Positions 9,968 to 19,834 of a stretch of DNA of 53,036 nucleotides are shown piece after piece. Location: contig SYHW01000025.1 in the NCBI GenBank assembly GCA_005799065.1, forward strand, positions 1 through 53,036, given 5' to 3'. The DNA comes from Bacteroidota bacterium (GTDB lineage: Bacteria > Bacteroidota > Bacteroidia > UBA7662). The stretch's first letter is position 1. Each line of letters starts with the position of its first letter. The notes below the pieces were generated by a model that saw only the letters and a program-made list of their open reading frames with translations, was not told the DNA's origin and searched no databases. The translations under genes were made by a program, and so were the position numbers.

Positions 9968-12136
9968 TTATGGGCAAGAAGTTGCAATAGACAAAGATTC
10001 TGGTGCCTCGAAATAGCGTTCCGGCATGTTGATTTTGGGGTCTGCCCAAACCCGAGTGAGAAACTCTCCCACTATAGGCAAAGCCGAGTTCGCGCCCCCG
10101 CCTAGATTGGTGCTTCTGAAATGCACGGCACGGTCATCTGCGCCAACCCAAGCCCCCATGGCAAGTCCAGGAGTAATTCCTATAAACCAGCCATCCGAAT
10201 TGTTCTGGGTTGTGCCCGTTTTCCCGCCCAGTGGCATCTTCAAAGCATATTTGCCCCTGAGTCGGGCTGCTGTACCCCGGTTCACCACACCCTCCAGCAT
10301 TTTAGTCATGACATAAGCCGTTTCTTCGCTAAACACCTCGCGCGACTCAGCATCGAATCGGGCCAGTTCATTGCCGTCTTTATCCACAATTCGTGTAACA
10401 AAAATGGGCTTCGTCCACACTCCCTTATTGGCAAAAGTGGCATAGGCGCCCACCATTTCATACACACTCATATCGAAAGCGCCGAGGCAAAGGCTGGGGT
10501 AAGGTTCCATCGGGCTTTCAATGCCCATGTTTCTACTGAGCTCGATGACGGCATCGGGTCCGATTTGTTTCATGAGATATGCCACGATGCTGTTGATGGA
10601 TTTGGCTAGTCCTTCAAACATATTGAGCGTGCCCCCATAAGAATCGTCGTAGTTATCGGGCGTCCAATTCTCGAAATCTTCAAAGGTCACGGGTTGGTTG
10701 GGGATGCGCATGCAGGGGTCGAAGCCGTTGTCGACCGCGAGGGTATACACAAATGGCTTGAATGAGGAACCGGCCTGTCTTCGTGCGTTTTTGTTGACGT
10801 GGTCGTATTGTGTAAATTGCATGTCGATGCCGCCAACCCATGCTTTGATGTGGCCAGATTCGGGTTCCATGGCCATAAAACCAGTGTGGAGGAACTTTTT
10901 GGCATAGCGGATGGAGTCCATCGGACTGATCGTTGTGTCGCGCCACCCCTCCCAACCGAACAAACGGGTTTTCAACGGTTCTTCCATTTTCCGTCGAATT
11001 TGACTTTCGCTGAGTCCCTCGTCTTTCCAATCGCGGTAGCGGTCGCAGCGTTTCATGGCCAGCTCAAGTATCTCAGTGTTGTCGCCCCAGGGTTCACCCT
11101 TTCCTTTCCAATGTCCGAAAAAGGTATTTTGAAGCGATTTCATATGGGTCGCGACAGCATCTTCGGCATGGGTCTGCATTCGTGCATCTAAGGTGGTATA
11201 AACCCGTAAACCATCACGATAAATATCCCATTTCTTTCCATCGGCGCGCGGGTTCTCTTTCACCCATTGGCTCAGCCAAGCCCGAAGATATTCGCGAAAA
11301 TAGGTTGCCGTGCCCGCGGCATGGTCGGATGGCCGAAGGTTCAATTTTAGAGGCAATTCTTGTAGACTGTCTGACTCTTCATCATTGAGGTATCCATATT
11401 TGGCCATTTGCGACAAAACGGTATTCCTTCGGTTCAGCGAACGTTCTGGATTTCGGACGGGCGAATAAAGGGTGATCCCCTTGAGTAGGCCTACCAGGAC
11501 GGCCGATTCTTGAATGTTTAAATCGCGGGCATCTTTGTTGAAATAGGTGCGTGCAGCTGATTTAATGCCAAAACTGTTGTACCCAAAGTCGACTGTATTG
11601 AGGTACATGGCCAGAATTTCCTGCTTGGTGTAGCGACGCTCAAGTTGTACACTGATGACCCATTCTTTGCATTTTTGCAATATGCGAGCAGGTTTTGAGC
11701 GGGCACGTTCGCCACTAAACAAGTTCAGCGCCAATTGCTGTGTAATGGTACTCGCGCCTCCCTTCGATCCCAAAAATACGACGGCGCGCATCAGGCTCCG
11801 CACATCAATCCCCGAATGTCGCTCGAATCGGACATCCTCGGTGGCCACAAGGGCTTGGATCAAATGCGGGGAAAGTTCAGAATAGGGGGTAAACGAACGA
11901 TTTTGAACGAAGTACTTCCCTAAAACAACACCGTCTGAAGCAATAACCTCAGTTGCCAGTAAATTTTTCGGATTTTCTAGATCAGCAAAGCCTGGAAGTT
12001 CTCCAAAAAGACCATAGGCGACCCCAGTAAAAAACAAAACAATTCCGAGCCAAAAAATGAAAAATCCAATCCACATCCGCCGAATCCAGGGGCTACCGGG
12101 CATCGATTTTGAGTAGTTTGTGTTTACGTTCGACAT
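9968..12136 (-). CDS. Penicillin-binding protein 1A-type bifunctional glycosyltransferase/transpeptidase
   Basis: Polymerises lipid II into glycan strands and cross-links the peptides. The 722-residue protein has one N-terminal membrane anchor (about 21-43), a GT51 domain with the catalytic ATEDVRFERHSGID motif (Glu100) and GGASTITQQLALN (126-138), then the penicillin-binding transpeptidase domain with SSFK (Ser457, Lys460), SIN (513-515) and KTG (639-641). All active-site motifs are intact. Its start is 18 bases after the porW-like gene stop, so the two are probably co-transcribed. It belongs to the class A PBP (MrcA/PonA) family; a specific symbol is not assigned because several paralogues are usual in these genomes. 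Confidence 0.95.
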   Translation of the reverse strand: MSNVNTNYSKSMPGSPWIRRMWIGFFIFWLGIVLFFTGVAYGLFGELPGFADLENPKNLLATEVIASDGVVLGKYFVQNRSFTPYSELSPHLIQALVATEDVRFERHSGIDVRSLMRAVVFLGSKGGASTITQQLALNLFSGERARSKPARILQKCKEWVISVQLERRYTKQEILAMYLNTVDFGYNSFGIKSAARTYFNKDARDLNIQESAVLVGLLKGITLYSPVRNPERSLNRRNTVLSQMAKYGYLNDEESDSLQELPLKLNLRPSDHAAGTATYFREYLRAWLSQWVKENPRADGKKWDIYRDGLRVYTTLDARMQTHAEDAVATHMKSLQNTFFGHWKGKGEPWGDNTEILELAMKRCDRYRDWKDEGLSESQIRRKMEEPLKTRLFGWEGWRDTTISPMDSIRYAKKFLHTGFMAMEPESGHIKAWVGGIDMQFTQYDHVNKNARRQAGSSFKPFVYTLAVDNGFDPCMRIPNQPVTFEDFENWTPDNYDDSYGGTLNMFEGLAKSINSIVAYLMKQIGPDAVIELSRNMGIESPMEPYPSLCLGAFDMSVYEMVGAYATFANKGVWTKPIFVTRIVDKDGNELARFDAESREVFSEETAYVMTKMLEGVVNRGTAARLRGKYALKMPLGGKTGTTQNNSDGWFIGITPGLAMGAWVGADDRAVHFRSTNLGGGANSALPIVGEFLTRVWADPKINMPERYFEAPESLSIATSCP

Positions 12137-12154
12137 CTTTGTGGTTCGGGTTTT

Positions 12155-14857
12155 TTAGGGCTTTCCTTTTGGTTTCATCTGTTCGCTAAAAAAAGCCAGA
12201 TACTCCGTCAGTAGTTTCTTGCTGTATATTTCATTGAATGTGTTTTTCGCTACGATAAAACTATGGTATTTGCCATCAGGCAGGCCCTTCAATAATGGGG
12301 CATACAGTTGGGTCGACTCAAAGTAAAGCAGGCCCCGCTGTTCGTTGGGCATCTCCCGCACCACCAACAATTGATATTCTTCGCCATAGAGCATAGTGCT
12401 CACCTTGAGTCGACTTGCGCTGAACTGCTCTTGGTTAAAATTAGACAATTTAACCTGCATTTCTTTGTGTCTATTCCAGACATCTAATGCGATGGCCAAG
12501 ACATAAAAGTGGGGCTCTTCGGGTTTGCGGTTAAACAGAGGCTCGAGGACACGGTCTTTCGTTTTAACCACTCCGGCGGGCTCAGTCCCCGCCTTAAGCC
12601 AATCATTGGCCAGTTCTGCCACAGGGTGGTTGGGGTATTTGCCCACAAGGCTGGTGAGGGCATCGCGGGTGGCCGTTGAATCACGCAGTTTGAGCAGGCA
12701 AATGGCAGACAAGAATTCGAAGTTGGGGATTAGCGGGTGTTGACGAAAACGAGCGCGCGCAGAGTCAGCCAATGCTACAGGCGTGGATGCATCTCCGTTG
12801 ATAAACGCTTGGTATGCACGCCGATACCAATTTTCGATGCGGACTTCATCTTCAGCACCCGGGGGCTTAAAGCTTTCCGGATTTAATAATAACTGGGCGA
12901 AATCCGATTCAGGAAACTCCCGGGTGAGGCGATCGTGTTTGATTTTCTGAGCGGCTTCCTGCTTGTTGAGTCCGTGCACCAATCCTGCCCTGTATAAGGC
13001 TTCTGGCTCGTATTTGCACCCCCTGTGGCCCGAGAGCAGCTGCTCATAATACTGGAGCGACAATGGATAATCGTTGAGTTTTTCATTGTAGATCTCTCCC
13101 AACTTCATCAGCGCCTTGCGGATCATTTCTACCGATTTGTCTTTTGCTTCTTCGGTCAGGGGGACTTTCGAAAGATAGTATGCTTTTGGGTCGGCCCGCA
13201 GCAGAGAATCTTCAGCGGCTAAGGCTGAGCTGTCTACCACTTCCTGATCACCTTCTTCAGCTTCACCTGATTTCTCCCGATTGGACCGCCTCCAAAAATC
13301 GGTCAACTCTCGGTTGCCCCAAAGCTGGCGGAATTCATTGTAGCCGCGACTAATATTCTGCTGATCATAGAAGTACCAGCCCCCCGAACCCGCTTGGCCT
13401 GGCATTCCGGGGTTGTTCATGCCAGGACGGCCACCAAAGGGGCTATTCATACCCATGCCCATTTGATTCATCATCGGGTTAAAAGGCTGGTTTTGGCTTT
13501 GTTGCGCTAATTTTTTAGCATTTTTAGCCTCTTCCTCGCGGCGTTTGTCGTCGCTGATCTTTTGGTCGATCCGCGCCAAGATCTGCTTCTCTGGCAACTC
13601 GGCCAAATCCAGCAGACTGTCTTGAATCTGAACGGTCGTTAGAGAGCGGGACAAATCGCCAAGAAACTGGCTTCTCCCCTTGATTTCGCGGTATCGGGGG
13701 TGGTCTTTTTTCAACAATTGATAACAACTATCGTAGTACAACTGCGCTTGGTTGTACGACCGCTCATCGAAATAGCGATCCGCGATGGCAGCAAAGCCCT
13801 TTGCTTTCTGAACCGTGTTTTTTCCTCCACAGTTCACCGAGGTCAGCAGAAGTTCCATGCCCTCCTGGGGTTGCCGCAATTGAAAGCTCAACATGGCGAG
13901 TTCGTAGTAGATCTCATCGAAGTAGTCTTGGTTGCGCACATCTTTGAGCATTTTCCTCAGGAGGGCCTGCATTTCGCGGTTGCTCATCGACTGACCATCA
14001 AACATGCGGGCCAGTTGAAGCCGGGCCTGGAATTGCATCTGATAGGGTGGACGAAGTTTGAGGCAGGCCTCAAAAGAGCGGGATGCCTTGCTTTTGGCTT
14101 CTACACCATAGAGTTGACCAAGAACGAAATGCATGCGGGCTCTTTCGATGCGTTTCCAGTCGTAGCGCAGCGCCTTTTCTAAGGGCTCGATGGCCTGTTC
14201 ATAGCGCTTTTGATTGATGTGAAACTCAGCACAAACAGCAAAAAATTCTCCCTTCAGCGATTTGGGAAATTTCTTATTGGCATTGATCAGCTCGATGGTG
14301 GCCTGGGCCTTCGAATACTGTTTGTTGGCGGCATAAGAGCGAATCAACCAGATCAATGCTTCTTGACCAATTGGATCTTTTTTCCATTTGGAGTGCACAT
14401 ATTGGAAGCTTTCTATGGCCTCGAAATAATCGCGCTTCATGAAATAGGCCTTCCCTATGAGGAGAAAACACTCGTCGACCCAACGGCTTACCTCATGCAA
14501 GGAGATGGCTTTTGAGCATTTTTTAACGGTTTCTTCAAATTGAGCCGCATATCCAGTGGCTGCTTCGGGCGTTCCATATACAAAAACCGGAAGAACACTG
14601 TTGTAGTCGTCGACATGCGCCTTGCGGATGTCGATGAGGGCCTCTTCGTACTTGATGAGCCCATTGAAATAAATGTTGTAATGAGCGGTGGTGTCGTGGT
14701 AGAGCTTGCGTGGACTTAGATCACGATGGCAAGAAAGCAGTTGAGTGAAGCACACGAGGATTGCTAAAGTCCTGAGATGTGGAACACGACGACGGCTCAG
14801 TTGGCAGGCTACAACGAACCGCTGAACTTGATGTTTTAAAACTGTGCGAATGGGCAT
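12155..14857 (-). CDS. porW: PorW/SprE-like T9SS-associated TPR lipoprotein
   Basis: About 900 residues. A signal sequence ends in a lipobox-like FTQLLSC, so a lipoprotein is predicted. The N-terminal half is a series of TPR-type helical repeats (for example CFLLIGKAYFMKRDYFEAIESF and AEFHINQKRYEQAIEPLEKA). A low-complexity Asn/Met/Gly/Gln/Pro-rich stretch (roughly 460-495) follows, then the motif GYNEFRQLWGNRELTDFWRRS, which I recognise as characteristic of the PorW/SprE family, needed for type IX secretion and gliding in Porphyromonas and Flavobacterium. More TPR-like repeats and a C-terminal domain complete it. The frame extends to a TTG at 14884, but that codon is inside a TATTTTTG box, so the ATG at 14857 is preferred. 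A PBP1A gene follows 18 bases downstream. Confidence 0.82.
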   Translation of the reverse strand: MPIRTVLKHQVQRFVVACQLSRRRVPHLRTLAILVCFTQLLSCHRDLSPRKLYHDTTAHYNIYFNGLIKYEEALIDIRKAHVDDYNSVLPVFVYGTPEAATGYAAQFEETVKKCSKAISLHEVSRWVDECFLLIGKAYFMKRDYFEAIESFQYVHSKWKKDPIGQEALIWLIRSYAANKQYSKAQATIELINANKKFPKSLKGEFFAVCAEFHINQKRYEQAIEPLEKALRYDWKRIERARMHFVLGQLYGVEAKSKASRSFEACLKLRPPYQMQFQARLQLARMFDGQSMSNREMQALLRKMLKDVRNQDYFDEIYYELAMLSFQLRQPQEGMELLLTSVNCGGKNTVQKAKGFAAIADRYFDERSYNQAQLYYDSCYQLLKKDHPRYREIKGRSQFLGDLSRSLTTVQIQDSLLDLAELPEKQILARIDQKISDDKRREEEAKNAKKLAQQSQNQPFNPMMNQMGMGMNSPFGGRPGMNNPGMPGQAGSGGWYFYDQQNISRGYNEFRQLWGNRELTDFWRRSNREKSGEAEEGDQEVVDSSALAAEDSLLRADPKAYYLSKVPLTEEAKDKSVEMIRKALMKLGEIYNEKLNDYPLSLQYYEQLLSGHRGCKYEPEALYRAGLVHGLNKQEAAQKIKHDRLTREFPESDFAQLLLNPESFKPPGAEDEVRIENWYRRAYQAFINGDASTPVALADSARARFRQHPLIPNFEFLSAICLLKLRDSTATRDALTSLVGKYPNHPVAELANDWLKAGTEPAGVVKTKDRVLEPLFNRKPEEPHFYVLAIALDVWNRHKEMQVKLSNFNQEQFSASRLKVSTMLYGEEYQLLVVREMPNEQRGLLYFESTQLYAPLLKGLPDGKYHSFIVAKNTFNEIYSKKLLTEYLAFFSEQMKPKGKP

Positions 14858-14881
14858 CGAGAAAATGCAACCTTTAGATGG

Positions 14882-14889
14882 CAAAAATA
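14882..14889 (-). promoter_or_regulatory. Bacteroidota -7 box of the porW-PBP1A operon
   Basis: TATTTTTG on the minus strand, an exact TAnnTTTG match. It overlaps a TTG codon that would otherwise extend the porW reading frame, which argues for the ATG at 14857 as the real start. No clear -33 TTTG is visible at standard spacing. Confidence 0.5.
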
Positions 14890-14938
14890 TTGTATTTCAA
14901 CTCAGAAATTGTGCTTATTTTCGTGTTTTGTGCCGAGC

Positions 14939-15556
14939 GTGCCGCAACCCCCAAACATTGCACCACTCTTTTTGTACTATTATTATGTTGTTTATAAGCC
15001 CTTTGGGGTCCTGAGTCAGTTTACGACCTCCGTGGCCGGAAAAATTGGTTTGGGTAGTTTGTTTGATTTCCCAAAGGATGTTTATCCGGTGGGTCGACTC
15101 GATGAGGACAGCGAGGGATTACTTTTTCTTACTAATGACCCGCGGCAAAACGCTTATTGGTTGGGTCAGGGGGTCGAAAAGTGTTATTGGGTTCAGGTCG
15201 AGGGGAGGCCGACCCTTCACGATTTGGGTCCACTGACCAGAGGGATCAGCATCTCGATTAAAGGCCAGAAGCATCAGTGTTTACCTGTGGGGGTTGAGTT
15301 GTTTCATGAGGCGCCACTGTTGCCGTCAAGGAACCCGCCGGTACGGTTTCGGTTGTCGGTGCCGGACACTTGGTTGAAGCTCACGCTGCGTGAGGGAAAA
15401 AACCGACAAGTTCGCCGGATGACCGCTGCACTGGGCTTCCCAACCCTTCGCCTGGTTCGGTGGTCATTTGGGCCGTTCACCTTAGCGGGAATGGAGCCCG
15501 GTGAGGTTCGAGCGCTGAGCCCTGATTTGCTCAGTTCATCAAACTTTATGATTTAG
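14939..15556 (+). CDS. RsuA/RluE-family pseudouridine synthase
   Basis: A short (about 205 residues) pseudouridine synthase of the RluE/RluB/RsuA group, lacking an S4 domain, as RluE does. The sequence shows [12 protein letters not shown] near the N-terminus, the catalytic [17 protein letters not shown] with its Asp, and the C-terminal [24 protein letters not shown] motif. RluE modifies 23S rRNA U2457 in E. coli; the same target is plausible but not proven here. No ATG is available before the catalytic domain; candidates are TTG 14909 and GTG 14930 or 14939. A TATTTTCG box at 14916-14923 favours a GTG. Its 3' end overlaps the ribBA stop by 4 bases in convergent orientation. Confidence 0.85.
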   Translation: MPQPPNIAPLFLYYYYVVYKPFGVLSQFTTSVAGKIGLGSLFDFPKDVYPVGRLDEDSEGLLFLTNDPRQNAYWLGQGVEKCYWVQVEGRPTLHDLGPLTRGISISIKGQKHQCLPVGVELFHEAPLLPSRNPPVRFRLSVPDTWLKLTLREGKNRQVRRMTAALGFPTLRLVRWSFGPFTLAGMEPGEVRALSPDLLSSSNFMI

Positions 15557-16767
15557 CCTTGCAGGATTTCGTGCCCCATCTTGTCGCGTTTGGTTTGGAG
15601 ATAGGTATGATTATGCGGATTAGGAGGGACTTCAAGGGCAACATGATCCACTACGGTTAATCCGTAGCCGATCAGGCCAGCCCGTTTTGTGGGGTTGTTG
15701 GTCATTAAACGCATATGTCCTATGCCGAGGTTGCGCAGAATTTGGGCACCAATTCCGTAGTCGCGTTCGTCCATCCCAAAGCCCAGCGCCAGGTTGGCTT
15801 GAACGGTATCCATGCCATTTTCCTGAAGTTTATAGGCTTTGAGTTTGTTGAGCAAGCCAATGCCGCGCCCTTCTTGGTTCATGTAGAGCACTACGCCCCG
15901 TCCATCTGCTTCGATGAGTTCCATAGCGCGTTGTAGTTGTTGACCGCAGTCGCACCGACAAGAACCGAAGATGTCGCCCGTCATACAACTGGAATGCACC
16001 CGAACCAAAACTGGGTCCTGGGGCGACCACTCTCCTTTCACCAAGGCCAGGTGCTCACGATCGTCTTGCAGTTGACGGAATGCCACCAAACGAAAATGAC
16101 CCCATCGGGTGGGCATGTCCACTTCAATTTCGCGGGTGATGAGGCTTTCGGTCTTCAAACGGTAGGTGATCAGGTCTTGAATGCTCACCAATTTCATATG
16201 AAATCGATCAGCTACCTGGCGCAGCTCCGGGAGGCGCGCCATATTTCCGTCGGGGCTCATGATCTCGCAGATCACGCCAACCGGGGGTAATCCGGCAAGG
16301 CGCGCAAAATCGGTGGCTGCTTCTGTGTGCCCTGCTCTGCGCAGCACACCTTCTTTTTTCGCTTTCAGCGGGAAAATATGTCCGGGGCGGGCAAAATCAG
16401 CAGTCTGGGCATGGGGCCAGGTGAGTGCTTGGATGGTAAGCGCCCTGTCTGAGGCCGAAATTCCTGTGGTCACCCCATGGCCAACCAAATCGATCGAAAC
16501 GGTAAAGGGTGTTTCATGGGGTGTTGTGTTGGCATTCACCATCAGATCGAGTCCCAACTGTTCGCAACGTTCCTCAGTGAGGGGGGCGCAGATTAGTCCG
16601 CGTCCATGTGTGGCCATAAAATTAATCATCTCTGGCGTCACACAAGACGCCGCCGCCAGAAAATCTCCCTCGTTTTCGCGGTCCTCATCATCAACCACAA
16701 TAATCATTTCACCTAATCGAATGGCTTCAATGGCCGATTCTATAGTATCCAAAGGAATGTTTTTCAT
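15553..16767 (-). CDS. ribBA: Bifunctional 3,4-dihydroxy-2-butanone-4-phosphate synthase / GTP cyclohydrolase II
   Basis: Catalyses the two entry steps of riboflavin synthesis. The 404-residue protein carries an N-terminal RibB domain (about 1-205) with the [17 protein letters not shown] acidic motif and [17 protein letters not shown], then a RibA domain (about 206-404) with the zinc-binding cysteines in [15 protein letters not shown] and the [17 protein letters not shown] motif. Both active sites look complete. It has its own promoter candidate (TATCTTTG at 16781-16788), divergent from the O-antigen-ligase-like gene. No other riboflavin genes lie in the window and no FMN riboswitch is recognisable in the short leader. 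Confidence 0.96.
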   Translation of the reverse strand: MKNIPLDTIESAIEAIRLGEMIIVVDDEDRENEGDFLAAASCVTPEMINFMATHGRGLICAPLTEERCEQLGLDLMVNANTTPHETPFTVSIDLVGHGVTTGISASDRALTIQALTWPHAQTADFARPGHIFPLKAKKEGVLRRAGHTEAATDFARLAGLPPVGVICEIMSPDGNMARLPELRQVADRFHMKLVSIQDLITYRLKTESLITREIEVDMPTRWGHFRLVAFRQLQDDREHLALVKGEWSPQDPVLVRVHSSCMTGDIFGSCRCDCGQQLQRAMELIEADGRGVVLYMNQEGRGIGLLNKLKAYKLQENGMDTVQANLALGFGMDERDYGIGAQILRNLGIGHMRLMTNNPTKRAGLIGYGLTVVDHVALEVPPNPHNHTYLQTKRDKMGHEILQG

Positions 16768-16780
16768 AGGAATAGATCAA

Positions 16781-16788
16781 CAAAGATA
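16781..16788 (-). promoter_or_regulatory. -7 box of ribBA
   Basis: TATCTTTG on the minus strand matches TAnnTTTG, 13 bases upstream of the ribBA ATG. Part of a divergent promoter region shared with the plus-strand box at 16808-16815. No convincing -33 element. Confidence 0.45.
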
Positions 16789-16807
16789 CGCAAAGAGGTA
16801 GATTGTG

Positions 16808-16815
16808 TAATTTTG
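16808..16815 (+). promoter_or_regulatory. -7 box of the O-antigen-ligase-like gene
   Basis: TAATTTTG matches TAnnTTTG. It lies 37 bases upstream of the ATG at 16853 and would give a leader of about 30 bases. No convincing -33 element. Confidence 0.45.
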
Positions 16816-16852
16816 ATAGATTTTCAACGTTTGGTTGGATTTATTGTTCAAA

Positions 16853-18205
16853 ATGTCCTATAGCTCCTCTAGCGCATCAATTTCTCCGACCACTTTACCG
16901 CTGGCCTTTCGGTCCGAACAAATTTCTTTTGGTCTCCTGGTATTGATGATGGTTTTTTTGCCGCTATCCAAAGCGGTAGTGAGTGTGGCCGAGGTCTTGC
17001 TGTTGCTGACTTGGCTCATAGGTTTTTCGGATTCGGGCATTCGATTGAGAAGGATCGCCATCTGGCGGTCGTCGCACTTCTTGTTTTTTTTTCCAGGTTT
17101 TTATTTGTTGATGCTGTTGGGCATGGGATATTCCGCGGACTGGGAGGAAGGACTTCAGATGCTCAACCGATATCATTACTTGCTGACCCTACCCCCAGTG
17201 GTGGCCACATTATCGTTGAGCGGCAGGCGCATGAGAACCCTGTTTCTCGCTTTTGCTTTGGCACAGATTCCGGTTGCGCTTGGGGTGCTTTATATCGTAG
17301 CCACTGGCCAAGAACTACACCATGGCACACTTCACATCCCCAGTCCTTTTCATCAGCGACCTCGTGCCAGTTTGTTTTTGTGTTTTAGCTTATTTATCCT
17401 GGCGGAGTATTTGGTGACTCACTATAAATCGCTCAATGCCGAATCACGAACAGCCATGGGACTCGTTGTATTGTTGAATTTGGCCGCTTTGATTCTCATG
17501 CAAGGGAGAATAGGTCAGTTGGGGTTGGTTGTTTTAACTCCGTTGTTTTTACTGATGTATGTGTACCGCAAGGGACCAGGTCTGAAGAAATTTGTATTTG
17601 CCGTTTTGTTGATTGCGGGCCTCGGAGGAGCCCTCTATACTTTATTTGACGGGGTACGCAGGCCGTTTAATGAAGCGGCCGCAGAGGTGCAAGAAAGCCG
17701 AAGTGGATATCCGAATAGTGAGCCCAATTATTCATCGATGGGCCGTAGGATGGCGTTCTATGAAGTCTATTGGCCTCTTTTCATTCAAAATCTGGGATTT
17801 GGCGTAGGAACTGGAGATTTGACGCGCGAAGGCAAGCCGTTGTTTGCTCAACAACCGCACGGAATTACCTACGATCGACCCCACAACCAATTTCTGGAGA
17901 TTGGGATCTTATTGGGTTTATTTGGTCTTTTGGGGTTTGTTTTGGCCTGGTGGGGCAGTGTTCGCGCTTTCGACCCTGCTTTTCGTTTATTGGGTTACCT
18001 CTTTGTGGCACTGATCTTCATGAGTATGTGGAGCGATTCAACCCTAGCCACTCAGGGCGGTGTTTCATTTTTTATGATGTTCATGGCGTTATTTATGTGC
18101 CGCCCCGCCGATGATGCGGGTCGGACTCCTTGGAATCTCAGTCGTGTTGGCCGAACTACCGTAGCCAAAAAGCTATTGGAGTTGCCTGAAACGGCCAAAA
18201 GCTGA
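16853..18205 (+). CDS. O-antigen ligase-like polytopic membrane protein
   Basis: About 450 residues with ten or more hydrophobic segments, consistent with the Wzy/WaaL/O-antigen ligase superfamily. A large loop in the C-terminal half contains RPHNQFLEIGILLGLFGLLG; the His-Asn-x-x-Leu-Glu motif in this loop is the usual signature and holds the functionally important His. These proteins join or polymerise undecaprenyl-linked glycans at the outer face of the inner membrane. No glycosyltransferase or sugar-nucleotide gene is adjacent, so the substrate is unknown. The frame extends to a TTG at 16835, but the ATG at 16853 is the better start. An exported protein gene follows 29 bases downstream. 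Confidence 0.78.
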   Translation: MSYSSSSASISPTTLPLAFRSEQISFGLLVLMMVFLPLSKAVVSVAEVLLLLTWLIGFSDSGIRLRRIAIWRSSHFLFFFPGFYLLMLLGMGYSADWEEGLQMLNRYHYLLTLPPVVATLSLSGRRMRTLFLAFALAQIPVALGVLYIVATGQELHHGTLHIPSPFHQRPRASLFLCFSLFILAEYLVTHYKSLNAESRTAMGLVVLLNLAALILMQGRIGQLGLVVLTPLFLLMYVYRKGPGLKKFVFAVLLIAGLGGALYTLFDGVRRPFNEAAAEVQESRSGYPNSEPNYSSMGRRMAFYEVYWPLFIQNLGFGVGTGDLTREGKPLFAQQPHGITYDRPHNQFLEIGILLGLFGLLGFVLAWWGSVRAFDPAFRLLGYLFVALIFMSMWSDSTLATQGGVSFFMMFMALFMCRPADDAGRTPWNLSRVGRTTVAKKLLELPETAKS

Positions 18206-18234
18206 GCCGTCTCATTCTTGTTTACCTAGGTCCT

Positions 18235-19770
18235 ATGCGCCACCTCTCATACACCATTTTGTTCATCGGGTGTGGGTTGTGGCTGATTTTGACACCACTC
18301 AAACCGCTTTGTGCAAGGCCCCATATCATGGATGCGCGAGGAGACCCCAGGATGCAGTTTATCGCTATTGAATCAGAGTTAAAAGGGGTTATTCAGCAAC
18401 GCGTTTTTGGTGGCGATGGCGCTGGGTTTTATGTCTATCAGTCGAACGGTCGCGATCGCCTCATCGAAAAATACAACTATGAAGGTCGCCGAATCTTCTC
18501 GCATACCCTTCCTTTTCAAGACCGCAGTGTGGAGGTGGTGGAATTGTTGGTGCGAAAACAAGATGTTTTGGCTTTTTTCTCCATTTACAACCCAACCTAC
18601 CGCAGGCATGGTTTGTTTGTTCAGCGATTTCCCATTTCGGGTGAGGGGGTAGGAGAACCTGAGTTGCTGCTGGATCGCTTGGAGGTGGGCAACCCATCTC
18701 GCTCAGAATTCCATATTTCGCCAGATCCACTCAATCAAGGCTTTATGGTGATTCATATGCATCATAACGAAGCTTTGGAAAGTCAACTTTTCGCAGCAGA
18801 ATACAGCGGAGGTCGACAAAAACTAAGGGAATCGCTGTTCAGGATCCCTGTAGAGGCCGAGAGACCGAACATCGAAGACCTGCAACGCGATACCGCTTCG
18901 AATGTCATCCTTTTGGTGCGACAAGAAGCCAAGTCTCGCCGCCGCTCAGCATCCGCCGAAGGTTCTGCTGCCGAGGACACTCTGTGGAGATTATGGTGCA
19001 TAGAGTCGGGGCGCCTCGATTTCACGGAGCAGGCCATAACATTTACGGGGTATAACCTACCCGAATTGGCGATGGGCATCGACCGCTCCAATGGCCTCAT
19101 TCATTTAACCGGATTTTTGTTGCGGCCTGGTGAAACCACACCAGCGGCCGTAGGGTGGATCAGTTGTTTAACGAAGGACATGGAGATCACGAATCGAAGA
19201 GTAGTGGTCCTCGAGTCCACGTTTCTTCAGAGTATGACGCAGATTCGTGGTTCCCTTCGCGAAAAACAGCAAACCCCATATAGAATGCATCCGCCCATTC
19301 TCCGCAGCGACGGAGGTTGTGTCCTTTTGGGAGAGGCGTCCTACCAGACTGTACAGACTTTTGTGCAATACAGCCAGGGTTTTCCAGTCTATCGAGAGGT
19401 TTCCCGCTTTCACAACGATGAGATCATTCTGATTTCCATCAATGCGCAGGGGAACTTGAGTTGGCGACAGATTATTCCCAAAAAACAGGTGGCGAGCCAA
19501 CCCACACCCATGCATTCCGCGGCGCGAATTGCGGCAAGCTCCAGCATCCACTTGCTCTACAACGATGAGAGCAGCCAACGGAGCCGAATGGTTATGCAGA
19601 CCATAAAACACCAAGGCGATGTTGATAACAGCATCCTGAGAGACCCAATCCTGGATGAGTTGATGCTTATTCCGGCCGATGCATGCCAAATCAGCCCCTT
19701 AACCCTGTTGATACCGGCCCAAAGACGGAAAAAAACCGGGGTATTGCGTTTGACCTTAGAAAACCGTTGA
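18235..19770 (+). CDS. Exported protein of unknown function
   Basis: 511 residues with an N-terminal hydrophobic signal (about 5-25, ending near PLCAR). The rest is soluble and looks beta-rich. It contains recurring strand-turn patterns such as GAGFYVYQSNGRDRLIEKYNYEGRR split by polar turns, and a lone acidic/basic low-complexity stretch near 225-243 (KSRRRSASAEGSAAED). This could be a beta-propeller, but I recognise no domain and no catalytic motif, and there is no T9SS sorting domain. It lies 29 bases after the O-antigen-ligase-like gene in the same direction and may be co-transcribed with it. Confidence 0.72.
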   Translation: MRHLSYTILFIGCGLWLILTPLKPLCARPHIMDARGDPRMQFIAIESELKGVIQQRVFGGDGAGFYVYQSNGRDRLIEKYNYEGRRIFSHTLPFQDRSVEVVELLVRKQDVLAFFSIYNPTYRRHGLFVQRFPISGEGVGEPELLLDRLEVGNPSRSEFHISPDPLNQGFMVIHMHHNEALESQLFAAEYSGGRQKLRESLFRIPVEAERPNIEDLQRDTASNVILLVRQEAKSRRRSASAEGSAAEDTLWRLWCIESGRLDFTEQAITFTGYNLPELAMGIDRSNGLIHLTGFLLRPGETTPAAVGWISCLTKDMEITNRRVVVLESTFLQSMTQIRGSLREKQQTPYRMHPPILRSDGGCVLLGEASYQTVQTFVQYSQGFPVYREVSRFHNDEIILISINAQGNLSWRQIIPKKQVASQPTPMHSAARIAASSSIHLLYNDESSQRSRMVMQTIKHQGDVDNSILRDPILDELMLIPADACQISPLTLLIPAQRRKKTGVLRLTLENR

Positions 19771-19812
19771 AATTTTTGACTTTTCATGTCTTTTTTCTGC
19801 AAAAGCACTTTT

Positions 19813-19820
19813 TATATTTG
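19813..19820 (+). promoter_or_regulatory. -7 box upstream of the DUF6427-like gene and purQ
   Basis: TATATTTG, an exact TAnnTTTG match, 14 bases before the GTG at 19835. It supports a separate transcript for the membrane protein and purQ. The -33 region has no clear TTTG. Confidence 0.5.
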
Positions 19821-19834
19821 ACTCGTCTGAACTT

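Noticed and set aside
16259..16801. 180-codon plus-strand frame over ribBA
   Set aside because: Shadow of ribBA on the other strand; no independent features and it covers the ribBA promoter.
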